From Cyclobacteriaceae bacterium (GTDB taxonomy: Bacteria; Bacteroidota; Bacteroidia; Cytophagales; Cyclobacteriaceae), in contig JAKISE010000036.1 of assembly GCA_021648745.1 (NCBI GenBank), positions 1 to 27,389 on the forward strand: a stretch of DNA of 27,389 bases, read 5' to 3'. The translations under genes were made by a program, and so were the position numbers. The number at the start of each line of letters is the position of its first letter. The stretch's first letter is position 1. Under the pieces are notes generated by a model. It did not search any database. It was not told where the DNA came from and saw only the letters and a program-made list of their open reading frames with translations. Shown piece after piece: positions 14,961 through 22,558 of this stretch.

Positions 14961-15698
14961 ATGACAATGAAAAATATCATTCCTTTTTTTCTAATCTTCA
15001 CTTTAGCTTGTTCATCTAAGCAGCACCAAGAAGAAAAAGTAATAACTGAAGCCCATACAGAACTGGTAGAAGGCAGATATAACGTGGCCATTTTAATTAT
15101 GGATGGCACGTATAACACAGAATTAACAGCTCCTTATGATATTTTTCAGCATACCCAATATCGAGAAGGAATAAAAGCCATGAACGTGTTTACTGTGGCC
15201 AATACGCTTGACCCTATTCGTACATTTGAAGGCATGAGGCTATTGCCAGATTATAATTACCTATCCGATTCATTACCCAAAATAGATATTTTAGTGGTAC
15301 CTAGTGCGGAGCATCATTTAGATACTGACTTAGAAGATACGGCAATGCTCAATTTTGTAAGCCACATTGATAAAACTGCTGAATTTGTTACCTCGCATTG
15401 CGATGGAGCCTTTGTGCTGGCAAAAAGTGGCATTTTAAAAGGGTTTGAATCCACAACCTTTCCTAGTGATATTGACAAATACAAAGCGATGTTTCCAGCC
15501 CTCACCATCCACAAAGATGTATTTGTAGTACACGATGGCAAATACATTACTTCGTCAGGAGGAGCTCGATCTTTTGATGGAGCACTTTATTTATGTGAAC
15601 TACTATACGGAAAAGAAATTGCTCAAAGTTTAGCGGGCGGTTTAGTAATTGATTGGCAGTTAGAAGAGGTGCCACATATTGTGGTTGAAAGGAAATAG
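14961..15698 (+). CDS. DJ-1/PfpI-type (GATase1-like) lipoprotein
   Basis: A 245-aa protein with a lipoprotein signal (hydrophobic stretch then LAC-SSK; lipidated Cys17) followed by a class I glutamine amidotransferase-like fold of the DJ-1/PfpI superfamily. VAILIMDGTYNTEL and APYDIF at 57-62 correspond to the first strand and acidic residue region, and the nucleophile-elbow cysteine is C147 in SHCDGAFVLAKSG. SSGGARSFDGALYLCELL near 198-215 is the usual C-terminal helix region. Most relatives are cytosolic or fused to AraC DNA-binding domains; a membrane-anchored form is unusual. The ATG at 14967 is an alternative start. It begins seven bases after the MITE-like element. The reaction is unknown (glyoxalase, hydratase or stress roles occur in the superfamily). 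Confidence 0.82.
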   Translation: MTMKNIIPFFLIFTLACSSKQHQEEKVITEAHTELVEGRYNVAILIMDGTYNTELTAPYDIFQHTQYREGIKAMNVFTVANTLDPIRTFEGMRLLPDYNYLSDSLPKIDILVVPSAEHHLDTDLEDTAMLNFVSHIDKTAEFVTSHCDGAFVLAKSGILKGFESTTFPSDIDKYKAMFPALTIHKDVFVVHDGKYITSSGGARSFDGALYLCELLYGKEIAQSLAGGLVIDWQLEEVPHIVVERK

Positions 15699-15781
15699 TT
15701 AAGTAAACAATTAATCTTTCATCTCTATAAACAAGAGTGCTGCTTAATGAAATTGCAAAAAATTTATTTTCACAATTTCTA

Positions 15782-15812
15782 TTGCCTCGTAAATATTCCC
15801 GTTCTACATTTG
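15782..15812 (+). promoter_or_regulatory. Threonine operon promoter (Bacteroidota type)
   Basis: TTG at 15782-15784 and TACATTTG at 15805-15812 with a 20-base spacer match the Bacteroidota -33/-7 pattern TTG-N(about 20)-TAnnTTTG. Transcription would begin near 15817-15820, which leaves about 27 nt before the leader-peptide ATG. This is the best promoter match in the window. Confidence 0.7.
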
Positions 15813-15846
15813 CCCCATCGTGAATAACAGACAAACTATATCAACA

Positions 15847-15915
15847 ATGATTACTGCCATGCAAGGCAGGATGATGTCTATTATTACGATCACAGGCATT
15901 ACCCGTAGGGTTTAA
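15847..15915 (+). CDS. thrL: Threonine/isoleucine-rich leader peptide of the thr operon
   Basis: A 22-codon ORF (ATG to TAA) that begins MITAMQGRMM and continues SIITITGIT before RRV. It contains four Thr codons (ACT, ACG, ACA, ACC) and five Ile codons, most packed into residues 11-19. The composition mirrors the enterobacterial thr leader, where ribosome stalling at scarce Thr/Ile codons controls transcription of the operon. It sits about 30 nt after a good promoter and 72 nt before thrA, with mutually exclusive hairpins between. A GTG start at 15820 is in frame but too close to the predicted transcription start. It is not homologous in sequence to E. coli ThrL, so the symbol is by function and position. 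The regulatory role is inference. Confidence 0.7.
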   Translation: MITAMQGRMMSIITITGITRRV

Positions 15916-15978
15916 TATATCTTACCTCCGCCAAGGAGTTTTTAATAAACTCCCATCTCAATTACAACACTTTTTTTT
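15901..15978 (+). promoter_or_regulatory. Candidate transcription attenuator between leader peptide and thrA
   Basis: GGAGTTT (15935-15941) can pair with AAACTCC (15947-15953; 5-base loop) to form a terminator-like stem, or GGAG can pair with CTCC (15926-15929) just upstream. ACCC-GTA-GGGT at the leader stop (15901-15911) is a third small hairpin. A run of eight T (15971-15978) follows about 17 bases after the stem, which is further than in a classic intrinsic terminator. The arrangement supports attenuation, but the fold needs computation. Confidence 0.5.
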
Positions 15979-15987
15979 ACTATAGTA

Positions 15988-18423
15988 ATGCAAATTCTAA
16001 AATTTGGTGGCACATCCGTAGCCAACGCACAAAATATAAAACGGGTTAAAGACATAATAAAGTCTAAATCGCAAAATCAACCATTAATTGTGGTGGTATC
16101 TGCTTTTAGTGGTATTACCAATAGGCTTGAACAGGTTGCTAACGAGGCATCAAAGTCTAGCAACACCTATTTAAATGGAATTAATGAAATTGAGGCCGTA
16201 CACAAGGAAGCAATTTCGCAGCTTTTTAGCAACTTAAACTCTCAAGAACTACATACGCAGGTTAATAACTTAATTAGTAAACTGAAAGAAGTATGCCAAG
16301 GCGTATCCTTTGTTGATGAATTAACCCCAAGAACATATAGTCAGATTGTGAGTTTTGGAGAACGGTTATCCTCTTTAATCATAGCTGAATATGTTAAGTT
16401 AGAACTGGAAGAAACTACTCTTTTAGACCCTCGAGCTTTCATTTTTACTCAAAACGGAACCTCCTATGTAGATTTTGGTAAAACCAATGAAGCAATTGTA
16501 TCAGAACTAAAAAATTGCCGAGGAGTAAACATTTGCCCTGGGTTCATTGCTTCTTCTAAGGCTGGTCACTTGTCAACATTAGGCAGAGGAGGATCTGACT
16601 ATACCGCTGCCATTATAGCTGGGGCTTTAGATGCTTCTATACTTGAAATTTGGACAGATGTAAGCGGAATGATGACCGCTGACCCACGAATTGTAAAGCG
16701 AGCTCATGTTATTAATAAGATTTCTTATGAGGAAGCCATGGAGCTTTCGCACTTTGGAGCTAAGGTGATTTATCCACCTTCGATAATGCCGGTTCTAAAG
16801 AAAAAGATACCAATTCAGATTAAAAACACTTTTGAGCCAGAACATCCAGGAACTTTAATTTCTGAAGATTCCAATGGGTCGAATACCATAATTAAAGGGC
16901 TCACCAGCATTAAAGATATCACATTGGTTTCTTTAAGAGGCCCTGGAATGGTAGGAATCCCTAATTTTTCTCATCGATTATTTAGGGCTTTATCAAGTGC
17001 AGAAGTCAATGTTATTTTGATAACACAAGCCTCTTCTGAACACTCTATTTCTGTTGCTATACTCCCAGAGGCAGTTGAAACAGCGAAAGAAGCCATTGAG
17101 GCCGAGTTTGAACTTGAAATTAATGTAGGTAAGGTAGCGCCTTTAAAAATAAAAATGGGCCTTTCCATTATTGCCATTGTGGGTAATAAAATGCAAGACC
17201 AAGTAGGCGTTAGCGGAAAAATGTTTAACACCTTGGGTCATAACGGGGTTAATGTTGTAGCCATTGCCAATGGGTCTTCTCAACGAAATATTTCAGTGGT
17301 TATTTACACAAAAGACTTAAAAAAGGCCTTGAATAGTGTTCATGAAGCTTTCTTTTTATCCGATACAAAATCACTCAACGTATTTATTGTAGGTGTTGGA
17401 AACGTTGGTGCTACTTTATTAGCCCAGATAAAAGCACAACAATCATACTTATACGAAAAACACCAACTCGATTTAAAGGTGGTTGGGTTGGCTAATAGCC
17501 AGATGATGAGTTTCGATAGCGATGGAATTTCCTTGGATAATTGGGAACACACCTTGGCCGAAGGAGAGCCTATGGGAATTGATTCTTTTATTGCCAAAAT
17601 GAGTGAATTAAACCTTCGAAATACTGTGTTTGTAGATAATACAGCTTCCGAGGCTATTGCTTCTACTTATGCTAGAGTTTTATCTGAAAGCATATCTATA
17701 GTTACTCCAAATAAGGTAGCATGTTCTTCCAGTTATGAAAACTATAGCCACCTTAAAGAGTTAGAGCAGAAGTTTAGAACTAAGTTTTTATTCGAAACGA
17801 ATGTGGGGGCTGGATTGCCTGTAATTTCTACCCTCAATGACATGGTAAAGAGCGGAGACGAAATTTTAGATGTACAAGGCGTGCTTTCAGGTAGCCTTAA
17901 TTTTATATTTAATACCTATGATGGTACTCGAAGTTTCGCTTCAGTGGTGCGCCAAGCAAAAGAAGAAGGGTACACAGAACCTGACCCGAGACTTGATATT
18001 AGCGGAAAGGATGTCATGCGAAAGCTACTTATTTTGGCTCGTGAAGCAGGGAATAATTTAGAAGAAGCTGAAATAAAAACGACCCCTTGTGTGCCAGAAC
18101 ATTGCATGGAATTTGAAGGAGAGGCTTTCTTTGAAGCCTTAGAAAAAGAAGAAGCGTTTTTTAAAGCCCAGTATGAAACAGCTCAAAAAAATGGCAAGAA
18201 ACTGAAATACGTTGCTAAATTCAATGCAGAAGAAGCAAGTACACAACCCATGGAAGTAGCCTCAGATCACCCTTTTTATCATTTAGATGGTAAGGATAAT
18301 ATTGTATCGTTTAAAAGCAGGCGATATTTTACCCAGCCCTTAGTGATTAAAGGAGCAGGTGCAGGAGCAGAAGTTACTGCAAGCGGTATTTTTGCCGACA
18401 TAATTAAATCGGCTAATACTTAA
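15988..18423 (+). CDS. thrA: Bifunctional aspartate kinase / homoserine dehydrogenase I
   Basis: An 811-aa fusion catalysing the first and third steps from aspartate to homoserine. The aspartokinase (about 1-300) has KFGGTS at 5-10, TYSQIVSFGERLSS near 116 and GRGGSDYTAAIIAGALDA at 199-216. Two ACT domains follow (about 310-455), normally the site of feedback inhibition by threonine. Homoserine dehydrogenase (463-811) starts with the NAD(P) motif IVGVGNVGATLL (467-478) and has VDNTAS, TPNKVA (K576), GAGLPVISTLNDMVKSGD, and YTEPDPRLDISGKDVMRKL with the conserved Asp/Lys pair. Length equals that of enterobacterial ThrA. It heads thrABC behind a Thr/Ile leader. The separation from thrB (149 bases) contains a palindromic element. 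Confidence 0.97.
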   Translation: MQILKFGGTSVANAQNIKRVKDIIKSKSQNQPLIVVVSAFSGITNRLEQVANEASKSSNTYLNGINEIEAVHKEAISQLFSNLNSQELHTQVNNLISKLKEVCQGVSFVDELTPRTYSQIVSFGERLSSLIIAEYVKLELEETTLLDPRAFIFTQNGTSYVDFGKTNEAIVSELKNCRGVNICPGFIASSKAGHLSTLGRGGSDYTAAIIAGALDASILEIWTDVSGMMTADPRIVKRAHVINKISYEEAMELSHFGAKVIYPPSIMPVLKKKIPIQIKNTFEPEHPGTLISEDSNGSNTIIKGLTSIKDITLVSLRGPGMVGIPNFSHRLFRALSSAEVNVILITQASSEHSISVAILPEAVETAKEAIEAEFELEINVGKVAPLKIKMGLSIIAIVGNKMQDQVGVSGKMFNTLGHNGVNVVAIANGSSQRNISVVIYTKDLKKALNSVHEAFFLSDTKSLNVFIVGVGNVGATLLAQIKAQQSYLYEKHQLDLKVVGLANSQMMSFDSDGISLDNWEHTLAEGEPMGIDSFIAKMSELNLRNTVFVDNTASEAIASTYARVLSESISIVTPNKVACSSSYENYSHLKELEQKFRTKFLFETNVGAGLPVISTLNDMVKSGDEILDVQGVLSGSLNFIFNTYDGTRSFASVVRQAKEEGYTEPDPRLDISGKDVMRKLLILAREAGNNLEEAEIKTTPCVPEHCMEFEGEAFFEALEKEEAFFKAQYETAQKNGKKLKYVAKFNAEEASTQPMEVASDHPFYHLDGKDNIVSFKSRRYFTQPLVIKGAGAGAEVTASGIFADIIKSANT

Positions 18424-18447
18424 TAACGGATTGTAGAAAAGCTAACA

Positions 18448-18556
18448 AGAAGGTCATTCGCAGGTCACGAAGGACTCCTTTGGAGTCTCCTAGCCACATA
18501 GAAAGACTTTAATAATGGCAAAGATTTCTCCGTTGCACTACGAAATGACTTCGGAA
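18448..18556. repeat. Imperfect palindromic element in the thrA-thrB spacer
   Basis: Outer arms AGAAGGTCATTCGC (18448) and ACGAAATGACTTCGG (18540) are complementary with mismatches, and a tight inner hairpin GACTCC-TTT-GGAGTC lies at 18473-18487. AGATTTCTCC ... CGAAATGAC resembles a repeat that I recall as widely dispersed in Bacteroidota intergenic regions. It makes thrA-thrB the only long gap in the operon and would be part of the mRNA. Confidence 0.6.
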
Positions 18557-18572
18557 TAATAATGAGAAGATA

Positions 18573-19505
18573 ATGACATCAAATAAAATAAAAGTTTTTG
18601 CTCCTGCTTCTATAGCCAATGTATCTTGTGGATTCGATATTTTCGGGTTTGCTTTACCAGACCTAGGTGATTATGTAGAAGTGTGGTTTAACGAATCAGG
18701 CAAATTAGTAATTGAATCCATAACAGGAGCTGATGGCTTACCAACTAAACCAGAATTAAACGTAACTACCGTTGCTGCACAAGCCTTGTTAGAAGCCGTA
18801 GGAGAAAAAAGAGGCGTTTCATTTAACATCCAAAAAACCGTAAAACCAGGGAGTGGGCTTGGTTCTTCCTCTTCAGCAGCCGTGGCTGGAGCCTTTGCAG
18901 TAAATGAATTACTTGGCAACCCCTTCACCCTTAGAGAATTGTTGCCATTTGCAGGGGTCGGTGAACAATTAGCATCGAACCAACTCCATTTCGATAATGT
19001 GGCACCATCTCTATTCGGTGGATTTTCGGTGGTAAGAAGTAACGAAGAAATGGATGTGCTTTCCATCTCCTACCCAAAAGATTTGTGGGTAGTGGCCGCA
19101 CACCCACAAGTGGAGATAAAAACCAAGCAAGCAAAACGAATGTTGGGTAGAACAATGCCTATTTCTAATGCGGTTATTCAATGGGGAAACGTAGCTGGTC
19201 TTGTACTCGCCCTTACCTCCAATGATTATGATTTGCTTGGCAGATCGATGGTAGATATGTTGGCAGAACCCAAACGTTCGAAACTTATTCCTCATTATGA
19301 TAAAGCGAAAGATGCTACTTTAGCCGCTGGTGCTATAGGCACCAATATAGCAGGCTCTGGGCCAACAATTTTTAGCTTTTGCAAGGGAGAAGCATCTGCC
19401 AATAAGGTGATGAGCGCATATAAAAAAGTGTATGGCTTATCGAACCTAGAAGTCAATTATTATAAATCCAAAATTAATCCGGAAGGAGCAAAGCGCATAA
19501 AATAA
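18573..19505 (+). CDS. thrB: Homoserine kinase
   Basis: A GHMP-family kinase, 310 aa, that phosphorylates homoserine with ATP to O-phosphohomoserine. The N-terminus has VFAPASIANVSCGFDIFGFAL, the substrate-binding start of the family. The phosphate loop PGSGLGSSSSAAVAGA spans 92-107, and the C-terminal motif GAIGTNIAGSGPTIFSF is the third GHMP motif. It sits between thrA and thrC; its stop codon overlaps the thrC start by one base (TAATG), which suggests translational coupling. Length and motifs are normal. Confidence 0.97.
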   Translation: MTSNKIKVFAPASIANVSCGFDIFGFALPDLGDYVEVWFNESGKLVIESITGADGLPTKPELNVTTVAAQALLEAVGEKRGVSFNIQKTVKPGSGLGSSSSAAVAGAFAVNELLGNPFTLRELLPFAGVGEQLASNQLHFDNVAPSLFGGFSVVRSNEEMDVLSISYPKDLWVVAAHPQVEIKTKQAKRMLGRTMPISNAVIQWGNVAGLVLALTSNDYDLLGRSMVDMLAEPKRSKLIPHYDKAKDATLAAGAIGTNIAGSGPTIFSFCKGEASANKVMSAYKKVYGLSNLEVNYYKSKINPEGAKRIK

Positions 19506-20824
19506 TGAACTATTTCAGCACCAATAATCCCTCTCATAAAGTAAGTTTTCAAGAAGCTGTTCGCAAAGGACTGCCTGATGATAATGGTCTTTTTTTACCA
19601 GAGTCAATTCCTGTATTGCCTGATTCTTTCATTAGCGAATTGCCCAACTTAAGCCTGCAAGAAATAGGGTTTGAAGTGGCCAAGCTTTTTGTGGGAGACG
19701 AAATACCTGAGGCTGATTTAAAAACATTAGTGTACGATGTGCTATCCTTTAAAACACCCATTATTAAAGTAGAAGAGGATGTGTATTCATTAGAGCTTTA
19801 CCACGGACCAACATTAGCTTTTAAAGATGTGGGAGCACGATTTATGGCAAGGTGCCTAAGCTATTTTAATGAGATTGAAAATGAGCCTTCCTCATCGGAT
19901 GGCAAGCAAGTAACTGTATTAGCTGCAACTTCTGGAGATACAGGTAGTGCAGTTGCTAACGGATTTTTAGGAGTTGAAGGCGTGCAAGTAGTGTTACTTT
20001 ACCCCAAAGGAAAAGTAAGCCCGTTCCAAGAAAAACAGATGACAACACTTGGGAAAAATATAAAAGCCCTCGAAATTGAAGGTAGCTTTGATGATTGTCA
20101 GAAGTTGGTAAAAACAGCCTTTCTAGATCAAGAACTAAGCAAACAGCTAGGGTTAACTTCTGCCAACTCGATTAATATTGCTCGATTAATACCCCAGTCG
20201 TTTTACTATTTTTATGCCTATGGACAATTGGTTAAGCAAACAAATAAGCCCATTGTATTTTCAGTGCCAAGTGGCAATTATGGTAATTTAACTGCTGGTG
20301 TGGTTGCCCAACGCATGGGTTTACCCATCCACCATTTTGTGGCTGCCACCAATGCAAACGACATTATTCCTCACTATTTACAAACGGGTAATTTTACACC
20401 TAAACCAAGTGTGCAAACCATTTCCAATGCAATGGATGTAGGTAATCCTAGTAATTTTGCTCGTTTAAACTATTTATTTGGAGAATCTCTTAACGAATTT
20501 ACCAAAGTAATAACCGGAAATAGCTATACGGACGATGAAACAAAAAAGGCTCTTCAAGAGCTGCAAGAACTTGACTATACCGCAGATCCTCATGGAGCCG
20601 TTGGTTATTTAGGTTTAAAAGACTACCAAAAGAAAAATGGCGTAACAGGAATCTTCTTAGAAACAGCCCATCCTATAAAATTTAAGGAAGTAGTAGAGCC
20701 AACATTGGGAATTGAACTGGATATTCCTGACTCTTTAAGGGTGTTTTTAGACAAAGAAAAAGTGTCTATCCCTTGTTCAAGTAACTATCAAAGTTTTAAA
20801 CAAACATTGAAGAATTTACAATAA
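19505..20824 (+). CDS. thrC: Threonine synthase
   Basis: A PLP enzyme, 439 aa, that converts O-phosphohomoserine to threonine, the last step of the pathway. The N-terminal domain has YFSTNNPSHKVSFQEAVRKGLPDDNGLFLPE, typical of the E. coli-like class. The PLP lysine is K107 in HGPTLAFKDVGARF, the phosphate loop is ATSGDTGSAVANGF, and SVPSGNYGNL follows. It is coupled to thrB by a one-base overlap and closes the operon. A hairpin starts four bases after the stop. Confidence 0.97.
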   Translation: MNYFSTNNPSHKVSFQEAVRKGLPDDNGLFLPESIPVLPDSFISELPNLSLQEIGFEVAKLFVGDEIPEADLKTLVYDVLSFKTPIIKVEEDVYSLELYHGPTLAFKDVGARFMARCLSYFNEIENEPSSSDGKQVTVLAATSGDTGSAVANGFLGVEGVQVVLLYPKGKVSPFQEKQMTTLGKNIKALEIEGSFDDCQKLVKTAFLDQELSKQLGLTSANSINIARLIPQSFYYFYAYGQLVKQTNKPIVFSVPSGNYGNLTAGVVAQRMGLPIHHFVAATNANDIIPHYLQTGNFTPKPSVQTISNAMDVGNPSNFARLNYLFGESLNEFTKVITGNSYTDDETKKALQELQELDYTADPHGAVGYLGLKDYQKKNGVTGIFLETAHPIKFKEVVEPTLGIELDIPDSLRVFLDKEKVSIPCSSNYQSFKQTLKNLQ

Positions 20825-20827
20825 AAA

Positions 20828-20851
20828 AAGGGTAGTCAATTGACCACCCTT
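20828..20851 (-). terminator. Terminator between convergent thrC and the beta-barrel gene
   Basis: A stem of about ten pairs, AAGGGTGGTC / GACTACCCTT with loop AATT on the minus strand, including one G-U wobble. On that strand it runs into seven T, so it is a good intrinsic terminator for the 21303-20875 gene. On the plus strand the same hairpin is followed by TCATCTTATT, so it may act weakly for thrC too. Confidence 0.75.
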
Positions 20852-20874
20852 CATCTTATTGTTCTTATTTGTGA

Positions 20875-21303
20875 TTACATTTTCATGGTTACGCCAACTC
20901 CTCCTAATACTCCAGAGCCTCCACCAACTTCAGCATTTACACCCCACTTATCAGACCAAAACCATCTTGCTCCAATATGTATTCCCCAATGGAAACCATC
21001 ATTTCCAGATTCTATTCTCCAACCAAGGTTAGTACCTGCATAAACATCCCAAGCACCATCAACACCAAAAATATCATCAAAATAATAATTTGCTTTACCA
21101 GCAACTACAAATGAATTAAAGTTATAATCGGTGCTAAATTGAGGAGCAATTGAAATAACTGAACTAACAGGGAATTCAATACTGCCATAGAATCCAGTAC
21201 CTGCGCCACCAATATTTAAATATTTTTGTGCTTGTCCAAACACATCGCTTGAGCCAAACATTATTACTCCAGCTAGAGTAAACATGGTAAATATTTTTTT
21301 CAT
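20875..21303 (-). CDS. Small outer-membrane beta-barrel protein, predicted
   Basis: A 142-aa exported protein with a signal peptide (MKKIFTMFTLAGVIMFGSSDVFGQ, cleavage near residue 24). The mature part alternates polar and hydrophobic residues in strands separated by Gly/Asn/Asp turns (YGSIEFPVSSVISIAPQF, FVVAGKANYYF, WDVYAGTNLGWRIE, HWGIHIGARWFW, WGVNAEVGGGSG), as in small OmpA- or OmpW-like barrels with about eight strands. No specific family is recognised and the last residue is Met, not the usual aromatic. It is monocistronic, with its own promoter (TATATTTG, 21338-21331) and terminator. The role is unknown. Confidence 0.75.
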   Translation of the reverse strand: MKKIFTMFTLAGVIMFGSSDVFGQAQKYLNIGGAGTGFYGSIEFPVSSVISIAPQFSTDYNFNSFVVAGKANYYFDDIFGVDGAWDVYAGTNLGWRIESGNDGFHWGIHIGARWFWSDKWGVNAEVGGGSGVLGGVGVTMKM

Positions 21304-21330
21304 AGTTTTTAATGTTTAAAAGTAATAAAG

Positions 21331-21370
21331 CAAATATAATAATAAATTTTTCTTAACTAAAGTTAGTTAA
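21331..21370 (-). promoter_or_regulatory. Promoter and palindromic operator of the beta-barrel gene
   Basis: TATATTTG (21338-21331, minus strand) matches TAnnTTTG, 28 bases upstream of the start codon. A perfect inverted repeat, TTAACTAA-AG-TTAGTTAA (21353-21370), lies where the -33 element would be; no TTG is present there. An 8-bp half-site palindrome over -33 suggests repressor or activator control. Confidence 0.5.
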
Positions 21371-21460
21371 ATCTAATGCTTTCTCCAAATCTAAAAAGTG
21401 CAAATCATCGGCTATGAGTAAGGTAATTCGGGTTAACTTTACACCTTTAATAAATAAGCT

Positions 21461-22222
21461 ATGAGAAAGAAAATTGTTGCTGGTAACTGGAAATTGAATA
21501 ACACAATGGATGAAGGGCTAAAGCTTGCTTCGGAAATTGCTAATATGATGAATGATGAAGTAAAAGATGGTGTATCGGTTGTTTTAGGCACGCCCTTTAT
21601 TCACCTTAATGCCGTGAGTAACCTAACTAAAACTAATAAAAATTTAAATGTGGCGGCACAGGATTGCAGCACCCATGAATCTGGTGCCTATACTGGTGAT
21701 ATTTCGGTAGCAATGATTAAATCTACAGGAGCAAGCCATGTAATTATAGGCCATAGCGAGCGCAGAGAGTATCATAACGAAACAAATACTGAACTTGCAA
21801 CCAAAGTTGATCTCGCCTTAAAAGAAGGCCTAACTCCCATATTTTGCTGTGGCGAATCGTTAGATATTCGTGAATCTGGTAATCACGAAGCTTTTGTAAG
21901 CCAGCAGCTTACAGAGAGCTTATTCCATTTATCAGAAGAACAAATGAGCAAAGTGGTTATTGCATACGAGCCTATTTGGGCCATTGGCACAGGGGTTACG
22001 GCCTCTTCAGCACAAGCACAAGAAATGCATAAGGCACTTCGCGCACACTTAGCTACCAAATTTGGCGATTCTCTTGCTGAAAACACCTCTATTTTATACG
22101 GTGGCAGTTGTAAGCCAGGCAATGCAAAAGAGCTTTTTGGCCAAGCCGATATTGATGGTGGCTTAATAGGAGGAGCCTCTTTAAAATCACGTGATTTTGT
22201 AGATATTGCCAACTCATTTTAA
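21461..22222 (+). CDS. tpiA: Triosephosphate isomerase
   Basis: A 253-aa TIM-barrel enzyme that interconverts dihydroxyacetone phosphate and glyceraldehyde 3-phosphate in glycolysis and gluconeogenesis. All catalytic residues are present: N9 and K11 in GNWKLN, H98 in IIGHSERR and E170 in AYEPIWAIGTG. The C-terminal phosphate-binding loops ILYGGSCKPGN and GLIGGASL are intact. The gene probably heads an operon with the DUF6150-like gene (two bases away) and prmA (one base further). The upstream TAACTTTA (21434-21441) is only a weak -7 match. Confidence 0.98.
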   Translation: MRKKIVAGNWKLNNTMDEGLKLASEIANMMNDEVKDGVSVVLGTPFIHLNAVSNLTKTNKNLNVAAQDCSTHESGAYTGDISVAMIKSTGASHVIIGHSERREYHNETNTELATKVDLALKEGLTPIFCCGESLDIRESGNHEAFVSQQLTESLFHLSEEQMSKVVIAYEPIWAIGTGVTASSAQAQEMHKALRAHLATKFGDSLAENTSILYGGSCKPGNAKELFGQADIDGGLIGGASLKSRDFVDIANSF

Positions 22223-22224
22223 CC

Positions 22225-22557
22225 ATGAGGTCAACCATTTTTACTATCAGTTTGCTTCTTGCTGGGCTTTATTCATTTGCGCAAAATGAACCCTATTGCC
22301 GTTTGCAAGGCTCCGTTTATGCGACACCAACCAAGCAGGGAGCGGACTTTTGGGTGTATGAAGAAGAATCGGAAGCTTTTGCCGATATGTTTATTTTTGA
22401 GGAAGAAAATAAATTGTACGCAGACCAACCAGGAATTTGGTTTTTTGTAGATAATATTGGTTTAGCAGATTTCTCCATCTATTTTACTAAAGAAAAAAGT
22501 GAAGCAGATTTTGTGGTGTATTTTACCGAATCTATCACTTTTGTCGGCTGCCAATAA
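22225..22557 (+). CDS. DUF6150-like exported protein
   Basis: A 110-aa protein with a signal peptide (MRSTIFTISLLLAGLYSFAQ) and a mature domain of repeated short strands: SVYATPTKQGADFWVYEEES, DMFIFEEEN, WFFVDNIGLADFSIYFTKEKSEADFVVYFTES. This periodic pattern, with aromatic-V/I-Y strands ending in acidic turns, resembles DUF6150 proteins of Bacteroidota, which I recall but cannot check here. Function is unknown. It starts two bases after the tpiA stop and its own stop is one base before prmA, so it is co-transcribed with both. The two Cys residues (25 and 109) could form a disulfide in the mature protein. Confidence 0.7.
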   Translation: MRSTIFTISLLLAGLYSFAQNEPYCRLQGSVYATPTKQGADFWVYEEESEAFADMFIFEEENKLYADQPGIWFFVDNIGLADFSIYFTKEKSEADFVVYFTESITFVGCQ

Positions 22558-22558
22558 C

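Noticed and set aside
20840..21043. Proline-rich plus-strand ORF behind thrC
   Set aside because: It overlaps the terminator and is antisense to the beta-barrel gene, which has a signal peptide and a promoter.
22499..22558. Extended N-terminus of prmA
   Set aside because: It would overlap the preceding gene by 59 bases; the conserved protein starts at MSYQEYT (22559) one base after that gene's stop.
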